The translations under genes were made by a program, and so were the position numbers. A DNA stretch of 64,000 nt, from positions 558,001 to 622,000 of the forward strand of contig JACONQ010000011.1 in the NCBI GenBank assembly GCA_014281115.1, in the 5' to 3' direction. Under the pieces are notes generated by a model. That model was given only the letters and a program-made list of their open reading frames with translations, was not told the origin of the DNA and did not search any database. Shown one piece after another: positions 32,578 to 44,619 of the stretch. The DNA is from Laburnicola sp. R22_1 (Eukaryota > Ascomycota > Dothideomycetes > Pleosporales > Didymosphaeriaceae). Within the stretch, counting starts at the first letter, position 1. Each line of letters begins with the position of its first letter.

Positions 32578-33357
32578 TTACCCTCGTCCCTCAACCCTCT
32601 TCTTTCCCGGGAGGCTAAAGGAAACCTTGAACGGCTTAGCCGCAAACACGGGAAGAGACGATGTCGGAGGCAAAGGCAGTTCCGGCACGCCCGTCACCGC
32701 CTCAACAAAGTAGCAGACGAGATCAAGCTCGCCGTGCACCGCCCCATCCACAGTGCTGCAGAAGCCCCATTCCCGGAGGAAGCAAAGCGCGAGACAGCCA
32801 TGCTTGTCGAAATGGTATCCGACATCGCCCCTGCAGAGAGCGTGAAGTTGGAGAAGGCCTGGGTTCGGCTCCAGCTGGTGGATCTCGAGAATGGTGTCGA
32901 GCTCCCTCCACTGCTTGACCTCTTGGATCGTTTCGCCCTCATTTTTCTTAAAGGCGGCGAGGAGAGCGAGGTTGGCGGCGTCAACGCGGGTGTATTGGTG
33001 CTGCTGCGCGTTGTAGCTTGAGGACGGGGCGGGGTATCGGCGGATGTAGCCATCGTTGATGGTGTACTGGGGATGGTGGCGAGGGACTGGTGCCTCCACC
33101 GTTCCTAGTGGGAATTGTGCGAAACGGTGCCGAATTGATGCTTCGATCTGCTCGAGCATGTCCTTCGGAAAGCATCCGAACTTGTTGTTCACCGGGAGCG
33201 GAACTCGCTCGTCGTACTGGGTGCCGCTCATAGTCGCGGTAGGCACGATTTTTGAGAGAGGTTTGGCGGCGGCATTTGGGTCGAGGCGAAACGTGCTGCG
33301 TTTCTTCGACTTGCTGCTTGCTTCGGGCAGCGGGCTCGAGGGACGCTTCGGTGCCAT
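32578..33357 (-). CDS. Unknown protein, family member B
   Basis: A single exon of 259 residues from MAPKRPSSPLPEASSKSKKR. It has a basic disordered N-terminus, then a core with NNKFGCFPKDMLEQIEASIRHRF, ANLALLAAFKKNEGETI and LLQLHALCRGDVGYHFDKHGCLALCFL. These blocks match, in order and spacing, the gene at 28379-29083, including the shared 'GxxGxxFDxxGCLxL' element. The two are on opposite strands 3.5 kb apart and highly diverged, so they are old paralogues rather than a recent duplication. Function is unknown. The lysine-rich start could direct it to the nucleus. Confidence 0.65.
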   Translation of the reverse strand: MAPKRPSSPLPEASSKSKKRSTFRLDPNAAAKPLSKIVPTATMSGTQYDERVPLPVNNKFGCFPKDMLEQIEASIRHRFAQFPLGTVEAPVPRHHPQYTINDGYIRRYPAPSSSYNAQQHQYTRVDAANLALLAAFKKNEGETIQEVKQWRELDTILEIHQLEPNPGLLQLHALCRGDVGYHFDKHGCLALCFLREWGFCSTVDGAVHGELDLVCYFVEAVTGVPELPLPPTSSLPVFAAKPFKVSFSLPGKKRVEGRG

Positions 33358-34303
33358 TTTGGTGTTGAGGGTTGGGTGTCGGGTGTTGGGTTGAAAATTG
33401 GATATAGAAGGGCTCGAGGTGCGAGTAAATAGTGGAGTGGAAGAGTAGATATAGAAAGGCGTTGGCGTGGAGAAGAAAATTTGCGGAGGGTGCTTTCACC
33501 TACGCTGTGTTGTCCCGAGGGACAGACCAAGCGACAGTGACGCACACTGAGCTTTGAAAGCGAAGTAACACGCAACCCCGAACATTGCCGCTATTTCAAT
33601 CGCTATATACTTAATTGTTGAATGATCTTGGAATCCTTGCGTATATATTGATGCGTTCCAAAACAGAGGGCGGATCGACTTATATATGAGCTTGACTGCT
33701 TCTATGTTTGCGATGTATCCACGTGTTGATTGCTTCCTCTGCGACCCGGCCACATGACTATTGTAATGGGGTGACTTACTCATAATGCAAGGTAAACGCA
33801 TGCTCCGGTGGACGTCCTGGCTTCTCTCGGTATACAATAGACACACCAACGGCATATTGGTCTATGATACCCAGGAGAACATGATGGTACAAGAGTTCTT
33901 AAAGCTCCATCAATCATCTCCCAAATGCACCTGGAAACATTCCAAGCCATAGATGATACAGCACACCCTACCACTAGTTAGTATACAATGAGAACGCCAA
34001 ATCGACAGAAGTTCCAAGTGCCTAAGAGTACTCACTCCTACAAGACTAGCTATCCATCTCCCCAAACACAAAAGCACCCCACACAAGTAACCAAAACAGC
34101 TAAGCAATTCTATGCAGAACCCATACATTCTAGATATTAAATATCTACATCTATATGCAAAAAAGCGACCGGCAGTCTAAAGACAGCTATATACAAGAAC
34201 CGAATTCTTCCGTTGACAAAAAAGAACACCGAGTCCCAGCGACACAAGCGCCCTGTATGTACAATGGAGGCCCCATTCTCACACAATCGCGATGTTCAAC
34301 CAT
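33358..34303. other. Intergenic region between two minus-strand genes
   Basis: It holds the promoter of the gene at 33357 and the 3' untranslated region of the cellulase gene. No gene seen. Confidence 0.5.
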
Positions 34304-36109
34304 CTACGGGAGGCACTGCGAGTACCACTGGTTCTGCGCCTTGCACGTACCCTGGCGGCAGGTAGTCGGGCCCGTCCAGCCTTGGCCACCGCACTGTCCG
34401 TAGAGCGCCGCGCCGGTGCCAGTTCCAGAGGTAGGGGTCGCAGTGGGGGCAGACGAGGAGCGAGTACTCGAGACTGGGGGGTTGCCACCGCTGCCAGAGC
34501 CAAAGGTAGAGCCGATAGCGCCGATCTTGATGTTGCTGTAGATGACCTGGGAGTTGGGGTAGTCGCGCTCAACTTCGGCGGGGACACCAGAGGTGATGGG
34601 GCAGGTACCGCGAGCGACACCAGGGGCGTTGGCGGGCCTGTCAGTGGGGAAGGTCGAGTCGAGCCAGAGCATGTTGACGGCGTGGTCGTCCCAGATGGAG
34701 AGAGCGAGAACCATGCCGCGACCAATAGCGGCACCCATCTTAGCCACACCGCCGAGGCTGTTGAACTGGTTGTTGTCGCCAAAGACGGTCTTTTGGGCCC
34801 TGCAGAAGGTGTCCGTGATGCTGTTGCCAGTGACGCCAGCAACCTTGCTCACGCTGTTGCTGATGACCTTGCCGTTCTGCACGTACTGGCGGCGGATCTC
34901 GGTGAGCGTGCCAGAGTCGGTACCAGTGTTGGTGATGAACTGGGTGACGACGGTGAACTTGGACTTTGTGTCGACGGTCTTGCCGGGACCGTAGAAGCCG
35001 GTGTCGCCCATGCGGTAGCTGTTGAAATCGCAGCCGTCCTTGTCGCAAATGCCTCCGTAGCGGTTGTCGCCGTCACCGCAATCGTTGCCCTCGCAACGCA
35101 CCGGTCCGTTCTGCTTGCAGACGTGAGGGGTGTAGGCGGTAGAAACAGAGTTGGACTCCCAGATCTAGACGTGCGGGATTAGCGTCAGACTCCTATGTGG
35201 GTGTATTGCAGGCTACTCACGTCCATCTCGTTGCAGCATGATCCGTACTTGCCAGTACCGGCGTTCGCGTCGTTGTCGCTAGGGTCCCAGCCTACGCTGT
35301 TGGCCTGCACTATGTCAGGGATTCGATCCGTGAGAGGGGAAGAAGACCGATAGAGATTGGAGGGGATGAATGACGGTCGTGCTTACCTCGCCGTTGATAA
35401 ACTTGATGTCATGAGGACATTGAGCATCGCAGTAACCTACAGAATGAATTAGTCTTCGCAACAAGAAAGGATTGTTAGTTGGACTTACCAGTTCCGTACT
35501 TGGCACCGGCATTGTTGCCAGAGTACTTCGCGAGACCACCATCCTCTTCCATCTCAACGAAATACAAGGCACCGTTCAAGCCACAGGGCAATTGCGAAAC
35601 GTCGACGTCAAACTGGAGGCGGAAATTAGCGAACATGAATATTGTGTTCATACTCCGGACATGCTTACGGTGAACTCCTTGTTGAGAAGCTTGAACATTT
35701 GGTACTTGGTCTCAGAGGCCATCAAGTACAACCTGGAGCCGATGTTTTTGCTGTACGTGCCCTCAGTGACAAACTTGAGCGTGAGAGCATTGCCGGAAGC
35801 AGTGACACCGTATGTGCTGGAATAATCGGCACCATCAAGAGCGCAATTGGCGGCGCAGGTCGCGCCGTTAGGGCACATGGAATCGTTCCAGGTGTTGCCA
35901 GTATAGCAGTTGTCAGAGCTCTTAGTCGAGTGGAGCCACCTCCAGTTCGCGTCAAGGGTGACCTTTGTCTGGAGGCTTGTGCAAGATCCGGCGGCCGAGC
36001 AAGATTGAATGGGCAGAGCCGGGTGGTTCTCAGTAGTCAGGGTGCCGACCTGTTGGGCGGACACACCAGCCGCGAGGAGGGAGGACACAAGGCTGACCTT
36101 GGAGAACAT
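34304..36109 (-). CDS. cbh1: Cellobiohydrolase I, GH7 with C-terminal CBM1
   Basis: Exons 36109..35669, 35612..35489, 35436..35387, 35304..35221 and 35164..34304 give 519 residues. A signal peptide (residues 1-18, ending GVSA) precedes the GH7 catalytic domain, which starts [12 protein letters not shown]. The active-site motif E231-M-D233-I-W-E236 holds the nucleophile and the acid/base glutamates, and intron 4 cuts it after D233. Disulfide cysteines are abundant as expected. A short S/T/G-rich linker (about 450-483) leads to a CBM1 ([15 protein letters not shown]...QNQWYSQCL). The secreted enzyme would release cellobiose from cellulose chain ends. The large C-terminal domain and CBM favour cellobiohydrolase over GH7 endoglucanase. 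Expression is probably cellulose-induced, but no regulator site is proven here. Confidence 0.95.
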
Positions 36110-36176
36110 GGCGAAGTGCTGAAGCTGCTAGATGATTGACTGAAGAGCGTGGCCTTGAAGTGTTCCTGACGGCCGC

Positions 36177-36184
36177 CTTATATA
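36177..36184 (-). promoter_or_regulatory. TATA box of the cellobiohydrolase gene
   Basis: TATATAAG reads on the minus strand about 70 bases before the ATG at 36109. Confidence 0.6.
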
Positions 36185-38093
36185 CCTTCGCAACTATATC
36201 ACACTCAGCCTCAAAGCCTCATGCACATCAACATTCGCCATCCTCAAGGCGTGTATATTGCTAGAATCCACTCCGAACCGTCGTTCCGCTGCCTAGCGTT
36301 CAAAGCAAGCTCTTCTTCACGACATCTTCTGGATAGCAACTCATCTAATGCCTCTTCGGGAAATGATACCAATCTATTTTCTCAAATCAATGGGCGTCTG
36401 CGAAGCGTTGGTGGGATGTAAATGAAAAAGGGGCTGGGGCCGGGACGACATCCCGCAAGAGTTGCGGCTCTTCAAGGCTTCAAGGTTGTGGGTGGGTTCC
36501 CGGCAGTTGTATCTTGTCTCATGCATAGTTGACTGGTGGGATTTCATGGAGTGCATGAGACAGTAGCCCTATACAGCCGTGGGATGCTCGTGACCTGATC
36601 AACCAGCCCACTGTTGAGCAAGTTCCATGGTTTCACGTGGCGACAGAATGTTCGATCCAGAATCCAGGGCGATTTCAGGGAACTGCATTGCATGTTCCAC
36701 GAGGAAACAGGAGAGAAAAGAGATGGCCGTGGATTGAGCTCGAGGGCTGAGCCCGTTGATCAACGCTCGCACAGCATGGGCCTCCGCCTGGCCTTGCGAA
36801 AAAGTGCGGAATTCTAGACAGTGTGAAGCATCGGTAGCGGAACCTGGTCCATTGTCCCGTTCGTATTATGGTTCTGTAGTGCTCCGGTACCTAGGCGGTA
36901 GTGGATGATCGGATGTTTCGATGCAGTAGGCGTCAATCGCCTTACCGAGCGTATGGAATCCAACGTAGAGCAGTCGCATGATGGATGCCATTCAGACCGA
37001 AGGAGCGAAAGAAAGGACGTCACACGTGCAGTCAATCGCGGGCCGTGACCCTGTGAAGTTGTGAGCAAAACCGAGGTAGTCGACGGAAGCTGATTTTCTC
37101 CGTCCCCAGGGGACGATTCCCAGGTTTTCGAGCGCGGGAGCAATATAAAAATATATTGCGCGCGTGGGATGGGGTGGAGTAGTCCCCGCGTTGGTGGAAT
37201 CTCGTGAACAATCGGCCGTGCACCGCCACTAACACGCCCGAAGCCACACGGTCGCAGTTCCCGTCTGGCCGCTTCGTCTCCAGCTTGGTTCGAACTTCGC
37301 ACCCTCAAACATGCGGGAAGCGACTCGCGGTTGCCGTCTGATTGCGACTACAATTCGAGCTGCAACGCGTAGACATGGTTGGCTGATGCCGAGCAGTCGT
37401 AGGATTTTGGCGCGTCGGGACGATATTTGAACGCTGTTGTGGTTAGCCAATCAACGAAGAAAAGGTACGAAAGTCGTCAAGACCACTCTGTAGCCCTCGA
37501 AAACCTCTTCAGCGCTTGATCTCCGTGCCGAGCATCACTCCAGACATGCTCACTTCAAGTTCCTCTTCTGCCAGTCACGTCTCCTTCCGTGCGCCGAGAG
37601 CCACGCAAACCCCATCACAACCGCACCCCTGCTCGTTTTACGGTATGTTTCCAGGATCTGGCCAGGCCTGTGCACTTCGCTTCGCTTCGGTCCTCGCCGA
37701 AGCCAACATGTTGGCATTTCAGACTTCAGAGCACGAACATCTTCTGCGGTGCTCAAGTTACACGGCAGTTCGCCATTCTAATTCGCAGATACATAGCAGT
37801 TAGGAGGATGACCACGCCTCGTACCCATCCCGCCGATACGACACCACAGCACAACATGTGGCTGTACCCATGCGATGCCAATATCTTGCGCATGAAGCTG
37901 AGGCGAAATACGAGGTCGAGCTGAGCTAGCCCCCAGTCATCTGCAATTTCATGGAGCCGTGCTTCTCCACACCCCCCAAAATGCCATCCGCTCGCCCTGG
38001 GCGCGTGTCTTTAATACCTAATTCCTCTTTTCCCGCTCGCTACCGCTAGAATACGAATTGTTGGAAGGCGTCACTGCATGGCAGACGCACGCG
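36185..38093. other. Divergent intergenic region between cellulase and surface-protein genes
   Basis: About 1.9 kb containing both promoters. Frames such as 36814-37308 (minus) and 37589-37924 (plus) lack protein character and overlap each other. No gene supported. Confidence 0.5.
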
Positions 38094-40299
38094 ATGGCAA
38101 TGAAGAACTGCATGCTTGGCGCGTTCGTCGTCGCGCTTGGGGGCGTGGCGCAAGCGGCACCTCAGAGTACGAGATTGAAGCTACGCCCGTTGGATGAGAG
38201 CTGTGGCTAATGTACGGATAGGAGTGGGAATCAAACCTTTGTTTCCCATCACGAACGCATCGACGCCTGCGCCTAAACCAACGGGCACCGATCCAGCATG
38301 CGAAGCGGCCTGCGAGGTCCGCTACCCAGAGCTCTATGGACTCTCATGGGTCCCAGAAGCCCAAATTGTGTTCACCGAAACAATCACCGTCGGAACGGTC
38401 AGCGTCATGACGGTGACGGATATCTTTACTACAGTAGTTCGCACGAACACTGTATACAACGACGATATTCCGAAGTGGTTCACACTCTATCAGCAGTCGA
38501 CGAATGCGGCGGGGACGAAGGTTGTTGAAGCTGGTATCACGCTCTCGGATGGTTATACGTTAACGACATTCGCGTATCCAACACCATGGGTCGACTATCC
38601 ATCGCAGTACCATTGGCAAGGCGTCCTGCCTACTCACGACGAGAACTACACGCCAATATGTGCTACTGCGACAGAACTTGCCATGGCCGAGGTAACGCCC
38701 CATCCGCTATACCCTCAGCCCACGGATGTAATTGCAGATCAAGAAGACCCCGAGGGCGCAAACCATGTACCTGTTTGGGTCCCCTTGCGAGATCTACCCG
38801 ACAAGAAGTGGTTCAACAACGCGTTTCCCTCGGAATCTGCTTACGCTTCCTGTGAGCCCGTAGCAGGAAAGGAAGCTCCCGTAGATATTTCGACGGCAAA
38901 GTTCGCGCTCTGGACGGCAACATTTGTCATGAGTTTTAACAACCCCTTCATTATCCATAAAGAGAGCAGTGTCACTGGCTGGGAAGAGACGACGACCAAG
39001 GCGATCCATAGAGAGAGTAGTGTCACTGGCTGGGAAGAGACGACGACCAAGGCGCCCGACGTGATCCTTTCCAGGAAACCAGATTCGAAAAGCTCGAAGC
39101 AGGTTCCGACACCCTCGGCACCACCAACACTATCACCACCACGAGGAACCCCAACATCGATACCGATTCCAGATATTCCTCGAATCGAGTCCACTGTCTC
39201 CGTATCAGATACAGCTCCGAGATGGCAACAGTCCCTGCGTCCATCCGCCCCTGGTCAGCCACATGTTCATCGCCCTAGCACCAATGGCGCAGCGCAACCA
39301 ACCCCGCCTAATGACAATGGAAATGGAGACGGGCAGCCAGGCAACAACGGAGCAGGACAGCAAATCCTTCCGCCAGCACCGACCCGTACAACCCCAGTCT
39401 TCACATTCGTCCCCACAACCATAAACGGCCAGCCCACAGCCGTCCCAGCGTTCATCCTCCCTGACTCCTCTACCGCAACTCTCGGCCAAACCGTAACTCT
39501 CAACGGCCAGCCCACCGTCCTCGCAGCCCCCCCAGCAATATTCGCAATCGTGCCCACAACCCTCAACAACATCCCCACATCCACCCCCGCTTTCATCATC
39601 AGCGGAACAAGCACCGCCACCATAGGCCAAACCATCACCCTAGACGGCCAACCCACCGTCCTCGCCGCACCACCCCCCTACACAACCGTAATCCCCACCA
39701 CAATCAACGGCATCCAAACCTCCATCACCGCCTACATAATCAGCGGCTCAATCACCGCTCTCCCAGGCCAAACCGTCACCGTAAACGGCCAACTAACTAC
39801 CCTCCCAACCGCTGACGCCGTCTTCACCACTATCCCGACCACCATCGACGGCACGCCAACAGCCATCCCAGCATACATCATAAGCGGCTCGATGACCGCT
39901 ACGCTCGGACAGACAGTCATCATCGATGGCACGCGAACTGTCCTCTCGGCTCCGACTGCAGGTGCTGGTGCGGTATTCACGTCTATCACTACGACGGTTA
40001 ATGGCGTTGAGACGGTTGTACCGGTGTATATTATTGGCGGGTCGATGACGGCGACGCTGGGGCAGACTGTTACGATTGGTGGGGAGACGACTGTTCTTGA
40101 GAGCCCGAGTCCGACTGGGACGGGTGCGAGTGCGGGTGCGAGGGAGACGGCTGATGAGGGTAGGCCTGTGGAGACGGGGGATGGAGGTGAGGCGAGGGAG
40201 ACGGGAGATGCGAGGGGGGTGGGGGCGAGGGGAGTGAGCGTGGAGTGGATGGTGGGGTTAATTGGTGTGGGGGCGTTGTTGTGCGTTATGTGGGTATGA
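38094..40299 (+). CDS. Repeat-rich cell-surface protein, adhesin-like
   Basis: Exon 1 (38094..38166) encodes the signal peptide MAMKNCMLGAFVVALGGVAQA. After a 55-base intron, exon 2 (38222..40299) completes 716 residues. An N-terminal domain with cysteines and 'TETITVGTVSVMTVTDIFTTVV' is followed by two perfect-frame 17-residue repeats (IHxESSVTGWEETTTKA) and a P/T/S-rich linker. Five repeats of about 47 residues come next (about 414-645, pattern TT-NG-PT-PA-II-GS-TATLGQTVT-NG-TVL). The end (VSVEWMVGLIGVGALLCVMWV) is hydrophobic, serving as a GPI signal or membrane anchor. The repeats resemble beta-solenoid or adhesin-type cell-wall repeats. A role in adhesion or wall structure is inference. 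Start at 38094 or 38100. Confidence 0.8.
38953..39054 (+). repeat. Two near-identical 51-base tandem copies in the surface-protein gene
   Basis: 38953-39003 and 39004-39054 differ at only three positions and each encodes 17 residues. This is a recent in-frame duplication. Confidence 0.9.
39385..40110 (+). repeat. Five diverged 47-residue repeats in the surface-protein gene
   Basis: Each unit contains a 'TTINGxPT', an 'AxIISGSxTATLGQTVT' and an 'NGxxTVLxAP' block. DNA identity between units is moderate, so the amplification is old relative to the 51-base duplication. Confidence 0.85.
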
Positions 40300-40681
40300 G
40301 GTTTTGGGGGTTGGGGATTTGTTAATGGAGTTTGAGCGTTTGTGGGTTTTTATGAGTGTTATGAAAAAGTAGGCATATTGGGATGGGTTAATCTGGGTGG
40401 TTTAGTGTGTTGGTATTTTGCGGGATACCCTGGGTTTGTACTGTAGTTTGTAATGTGCATACGAACGTGGAGTTTCTCTCCTATTTACATTTCCATTGAG
40501 TATCCTGTATGAAGTAATCGCCTCATGGCGCTCGACATGATCACCGAGTTGCTCAACACGCATGCTACAAGGAAAAGAGCTATAATTCTATCAACATCTA
40601 TCAAAGTACTTTCAAGTTGTGCATGCACGCAGCGCGACCGCTCGACCCAAAACCCATACGACGCGACGGAGTAAGAAACCC
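40300..40681. other. Convergent 3' intergenic region
   Basis: G/T-rich sequence after the surface-protein stop codon, then AT-rich sequence before the ornithine decarboxylase stop. No gene seen. Confidence 0.5.
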
Positions 40682-42070
40682 TCAGAGACCAAGGAGAGCA
40701 CCAGCGCCGGGCTCGCTGCAGATGTAAACCACGTCGTGGTTGTCCGTGAAGCCATTGAAGCGGGTAGCCGAGCACTTTGTGTAAGCGCCCATGTCCTCAA
40801 AGTAGAGCCAGTCACCGACATCAATAACCTCCGGGAACGTGCAAGACGGCGAGATGACGTCGATGCCATCGCAGGTGGGGCCCCAAATGGAGTACTCGAC
40901 TCCAGACGGAGTGTCATAGCCAGAGGAGCCGCGAGCGTGGTACAAGACGTTGGTGCCGTTCTTCAAGACACGCGGCATGGGGTGCTGGTGGTCGAAGATG
41001 ATGCTGGAAAAGTTGCCGTACACACCGTCGTTTAGGTAGAGCATGTACGACGTGGTTCCCAGGGTGGCGTCGGTAACGATGCGGCGGGCGATGACGTGGC
41101 ATGCGATGGTGAACGCCGTGGACACGAAGTACCGTCCGGGCTCGCCGATGATGCGGATATGCGGCGGGAAGTACTCGTCCAAGGAGGCGGAGAGAACGGC
41201 AGCCATGGGCTCGAAGCTGTCGTCACCCGTGAAGCCGCCACCTACGTCCAGGGTGTGCATGTCGAAGCCCAGAGCAGCAGCTTGGTCGAAGACAAAGCGG
41301 GCATCTTGCACGGCCTTGATGAACGCCTTCGGGTCAGAAGCGCCTGAGCCGACGTGGAAAGCAACGCCCACAACGTTGAGATCCAGCTTCTTCGCGAGCT
41401 CCAAGAGCTCCCCAGTGGTATCCATGGACGCGCCGAACTTCTGGCTGAGGCGGCACAGACTCGCCGAGTCGTCTGTCAAGATGCGGAGATACAACTGAGC
41501 GTCGGGAGCAAGTTGCTTGGTCTTGTAGAGCTCGTCGGCGTTGTCGAAGGTCATCTGCTTCACCCCAGCGTTCGAGGCGTAGCGCAGGTAAGCCTTGGTC
41601 TTGCACGGCTGAGCGTAGATAACCCGGGAGGGGTCGACGCCCATCTTCAGGACCGTCTCAATCTCATTCTTGGAAGCGCAGTCGAAGCCCGTCCCCAACT
41701 CGGAGAGAAGGCGGAGGACCTGGGGGTCGGGGTTGCACTTGACCGCTAGTTACGAGTTAGCTTTGTCCCACAACTGCTACGCAGAGAACGACTTACCATA
41801 ATGCGGCTTGACGCGGCCCAGATTCTTCTTCCAGCGCATATACTGACGGTAGACCTCGCCCAGATCAGCGACAAAGAACGTGTCCTCATCGCCAACATCG
41901 CAGGTATCCGGATCAATAGCTTCAACCCGGCTCTTCAAAGCCTCCCCAATCAAGTGCTTAGATAGCGCAGCGCCATGGTTGCTGGTCGTATCAAGGGAAC
42001 TATCGACAGACTTCAAGTCTTGGTAAGATAGATCATATTCCTCGGTAGGTGTGATAGCCGAAGGTGCCAT
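40682..42070 (-). CDS. Ornithine decarboxylase
   Basis: Exons 42070..41797 and 41745..40682 give 445 residues, the normal fungal length. The intron splits PHYA-VKCN. The PLP-binding lysine is in this motif (about residue 94). Further landmarks are FHVGSG, LDVGGGFTGDD, GEPGRYFV and GPTCDGIDVI, whose cysteine (about 382) is the catalytic residue at the dimer interface. The enzyme makes putrescine from ornithine, the first step of polyamine synthesis, in the cytosol. Fungal enzymes of this type are normally controlled by antizyme. The region before the ATG has several short upstream frames, but whether they are in the mRNA cannot be told. Confidence 0.95.
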
Positions 42071-43654
42071 TCCCTGGATGTTCAGTCCGGAGAGTGGTGC
42101 TATAAGATGTTTGCTGAAGTCTGAGTGGCGCCGGGGGCGTTAGGGGGGCTTGAAGGGTGTGAAGCCGAGACTGGCTTGTGGGCGAGGTCTCCTCGACTCT
42201 TCCTCGCCGAGAGGAAGAACCACAGAGAAGCTCCTATGCGGCAGCTGCTGGTGTGGTGATTCTAGGGTTCGGTTGGTGTCGGGCGAAAACAATGCGCGCT
42301 CGAGGTCGGCCTTAGTAGACTGCAGCCGGTGGAGGGAGGTTGTTGAACGTGTGCGGCGAGTAGCGAGCAGAAACAACTTGGAGATCGCAGTCGATGTAGG
42401 CCGAGGCCGTAGTGATGGGGGAGCCTTTGCAGTGACCAAAGGCTGTCTTTGGGAAAGCGAGGGGTGGGCGGGGAGCGGCAATCACGACGGGTGAAATGCC
42501 GCGAGTTCGGGAGAGTGGGAGGTGAGTGTGATGAGGTTGTCGGCGAAGGAGGGAGAGCAGGTCTCAATTTTTCGCCCGAACGTGCGCCTCGCCGCTTTGT
42601 GGAAATCGCTCATTAAGTAATAACTAAAAAGCGCGCTAATGCCCTATCCTAGTCCCGTGTCTTGTGGCCCTGACATCACTACAGCCACTGGCAGCGGCCC
42701 AGTTGACGAGCCGTTCTTTTGCTGCCCCACCACGAACAAACACATCGATCGATCCCAAAAGAGCTGGACACGACGTTGGGACGACAGCACGCGACGGCTC
42801 GTCACTGAAGCTTCAAGAGTCCGAGGCGTCACTCTACCCCTGAATATTATATCCCTCAATGCTGGCATGGCGGTCGCACAAGATAGTAGCGGATAAGTAT
42901 GTGGATGCGTATGTTGTGCTGCACTTTCACGTGTCATGGAGGCGGTGAGCCATAGGTTCGGTATTCTTGGAACAGCCGAACTGCCCCTCCAACGTACAAC
43001 TGTCCAACCTAATTATCCGTGTGTGTGTGTATCTAACCAAGACGAGTGCATTGGAGACCATGTTGAGGTAGAAAGCACGGCAAGAAAATGCCCTGAAATA
43101 ATTATCGTGAGTGCTTTGAACACAGTGCGCCAAGCTACCGTATCTCAATCCCCACCCCGTACAACCACCAAAAACTCCCATTAATACGGAGTACGGAGCC
43201 CGCCGTTGGATCAAGGAAAAGTTCGGCCTGACGAGAGTTTAATCGATAGAGATAGCGCATATTGTGTTGTTCTGGTGACATTGACAGCTACGTGACGCCC
43301 TGGCATGCTTGAAAATTCCCATTTCCCAACCGTCCTCTATATGCAAATTCCGCACCGATATCTAATCGATCTGCTTCCAAAATTTGAGGTAACCCTATTT
43401 TCATATCTTCCAGTCATTTGTTGGTTACGGCAACATGATATACTCAGGATTCTTATTCAACGACATTACACAATGATCTATTTCTACAGCAGGGTTGTCA
43501 CTTACACCGTCCAGTGGGATATCAAGCCTCAACTTTGCGCCAAAACGCCCGAGGCAAACAATCATACTACTCATACACAACGTCGTACTGAAGAAACAAA
43601 TGTAGGTGTTTTCGATTGCGAATGCGTATTCTTAGGTAGGCCTCCAGCATAGCT
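42071..43654. other. Upstream region of the ornithine decarboxylase gene
   Basis: About 1.6 kb with overlapping short frames on both strands and a (GT)n stretch near 43020. The first 400 bases may form a long 5' leader. No protein-coding gene is supported. Confidence 0.5.
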
Positions 43655-44619
43655 TTAGAAGTTCCTCGAAGGTAGGGGAGCCGGCTCGGCGGGTTTGAAG
43701 TTATGCGTGGCGCCATTCGTGCCATTCATATATCCATTTCCATTCATACCGTTCGTATACTCATTCCCGTTCGTGTATCCTGTGGCCGCTCTTTGTTGGT
43801 TTCCACGGTAGTATTGTTCTCCGTCCGCAGCTCCGTCGCCTATTCCATTCTCCGCCATATTCATCTCCGTCTCGCGGCTCTGGTGATGCTTTCCGCGCAC
43901 AGCCGGCATGAAGTCGATGAAGAAGCTCAGCACGTAGAAGAAGTAGATGAATGCAATGACCCATTCGAGCACCGCCGCCGCATTCCAGAGCTTCTGGCGC
44001 TGCGTGACGCCGAACGCAATTGCGAGCGCAACCTCGATCAAGATGAAGGCGAGCTTGATCCAAAAGCTGTACCGCAGGACAGACTGCTCGCGGAAATGTA
44101 TCCCAAGACGTTGATACTCCCAGCATATGAATATGGCGGAAACAATATAACCGATGATGAACAGAGCAAGGAATACGTTGTGGAGGCGATCGTGGTGGAG
44201 GCTGTCGTAGATAGTAAGAAGGATCAGGCCTGCAGCGCCAGCGATCGAGGCGACGATTGCGCAGAAGCTGTAGAATTTCTGCCATGTGGAGGTGTTGGGT
44301 GTGAGTTTTCCTGTGTGTCGGAGCCAGCGTTCGAAGATAAAGGCGAGGTCGAAGGTTACAGCGGTTACGGTGGACATGGCGATGAAGAGCGGTTTTAGGC
44401 CTTGCGCGCCGATATCTGCGAGTGCGCGTCAGTATGTAACATCGCAGAAATGATGATTCGAGGCTGTCTACCAGAGATGTACGCAATGTGCTGAGCAGGA
44501 TCCATTGTCGAGTAGTGCGGAGACCCTTGAGTGGTCCATGTCGTCAACATGGCAATCAACATCGCTAGCCATACTAAGGATGAGAAGATGGGCACAGCCC
44601 AGTAAGAGAGGAACCACAT
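43655..44619 (-). CDS. Frag1/DRAM/Sfk1-family membrane protein
   Basis: Exons 44619..44472 and 44415..43655 (56-base intron, GTAGAC..CGCAG) give 302 residues. The ATG at 44619 gives MWFLSYWAVPIFSSLVWLAML, the usual family start. An upstream extension would need a non-ATG start. 'HIAYIS-DIGAQGLKPLFIA' and 'FDLAFIFERWLRHTGKL' are family signatures. Six hydrophobic segments are visible in the first 220 residues. The hydrophilic tail contains N/G-rich repeats (YTNGNEYTNGMNGNGYMNG). The yeast relative Sfk1 acts at the plasma membrane in phosphoinositide and lipid-asymmetry control. A similar role here is inference. Confidence 0.87.

Noticed and set aside
34292..35182. 296-codon plus-strand frame opposite the cellulase gene
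   Set aside because: Antisense shadow of the GC-biased GH7 exon, whose minus-strand reading is unmistakable.
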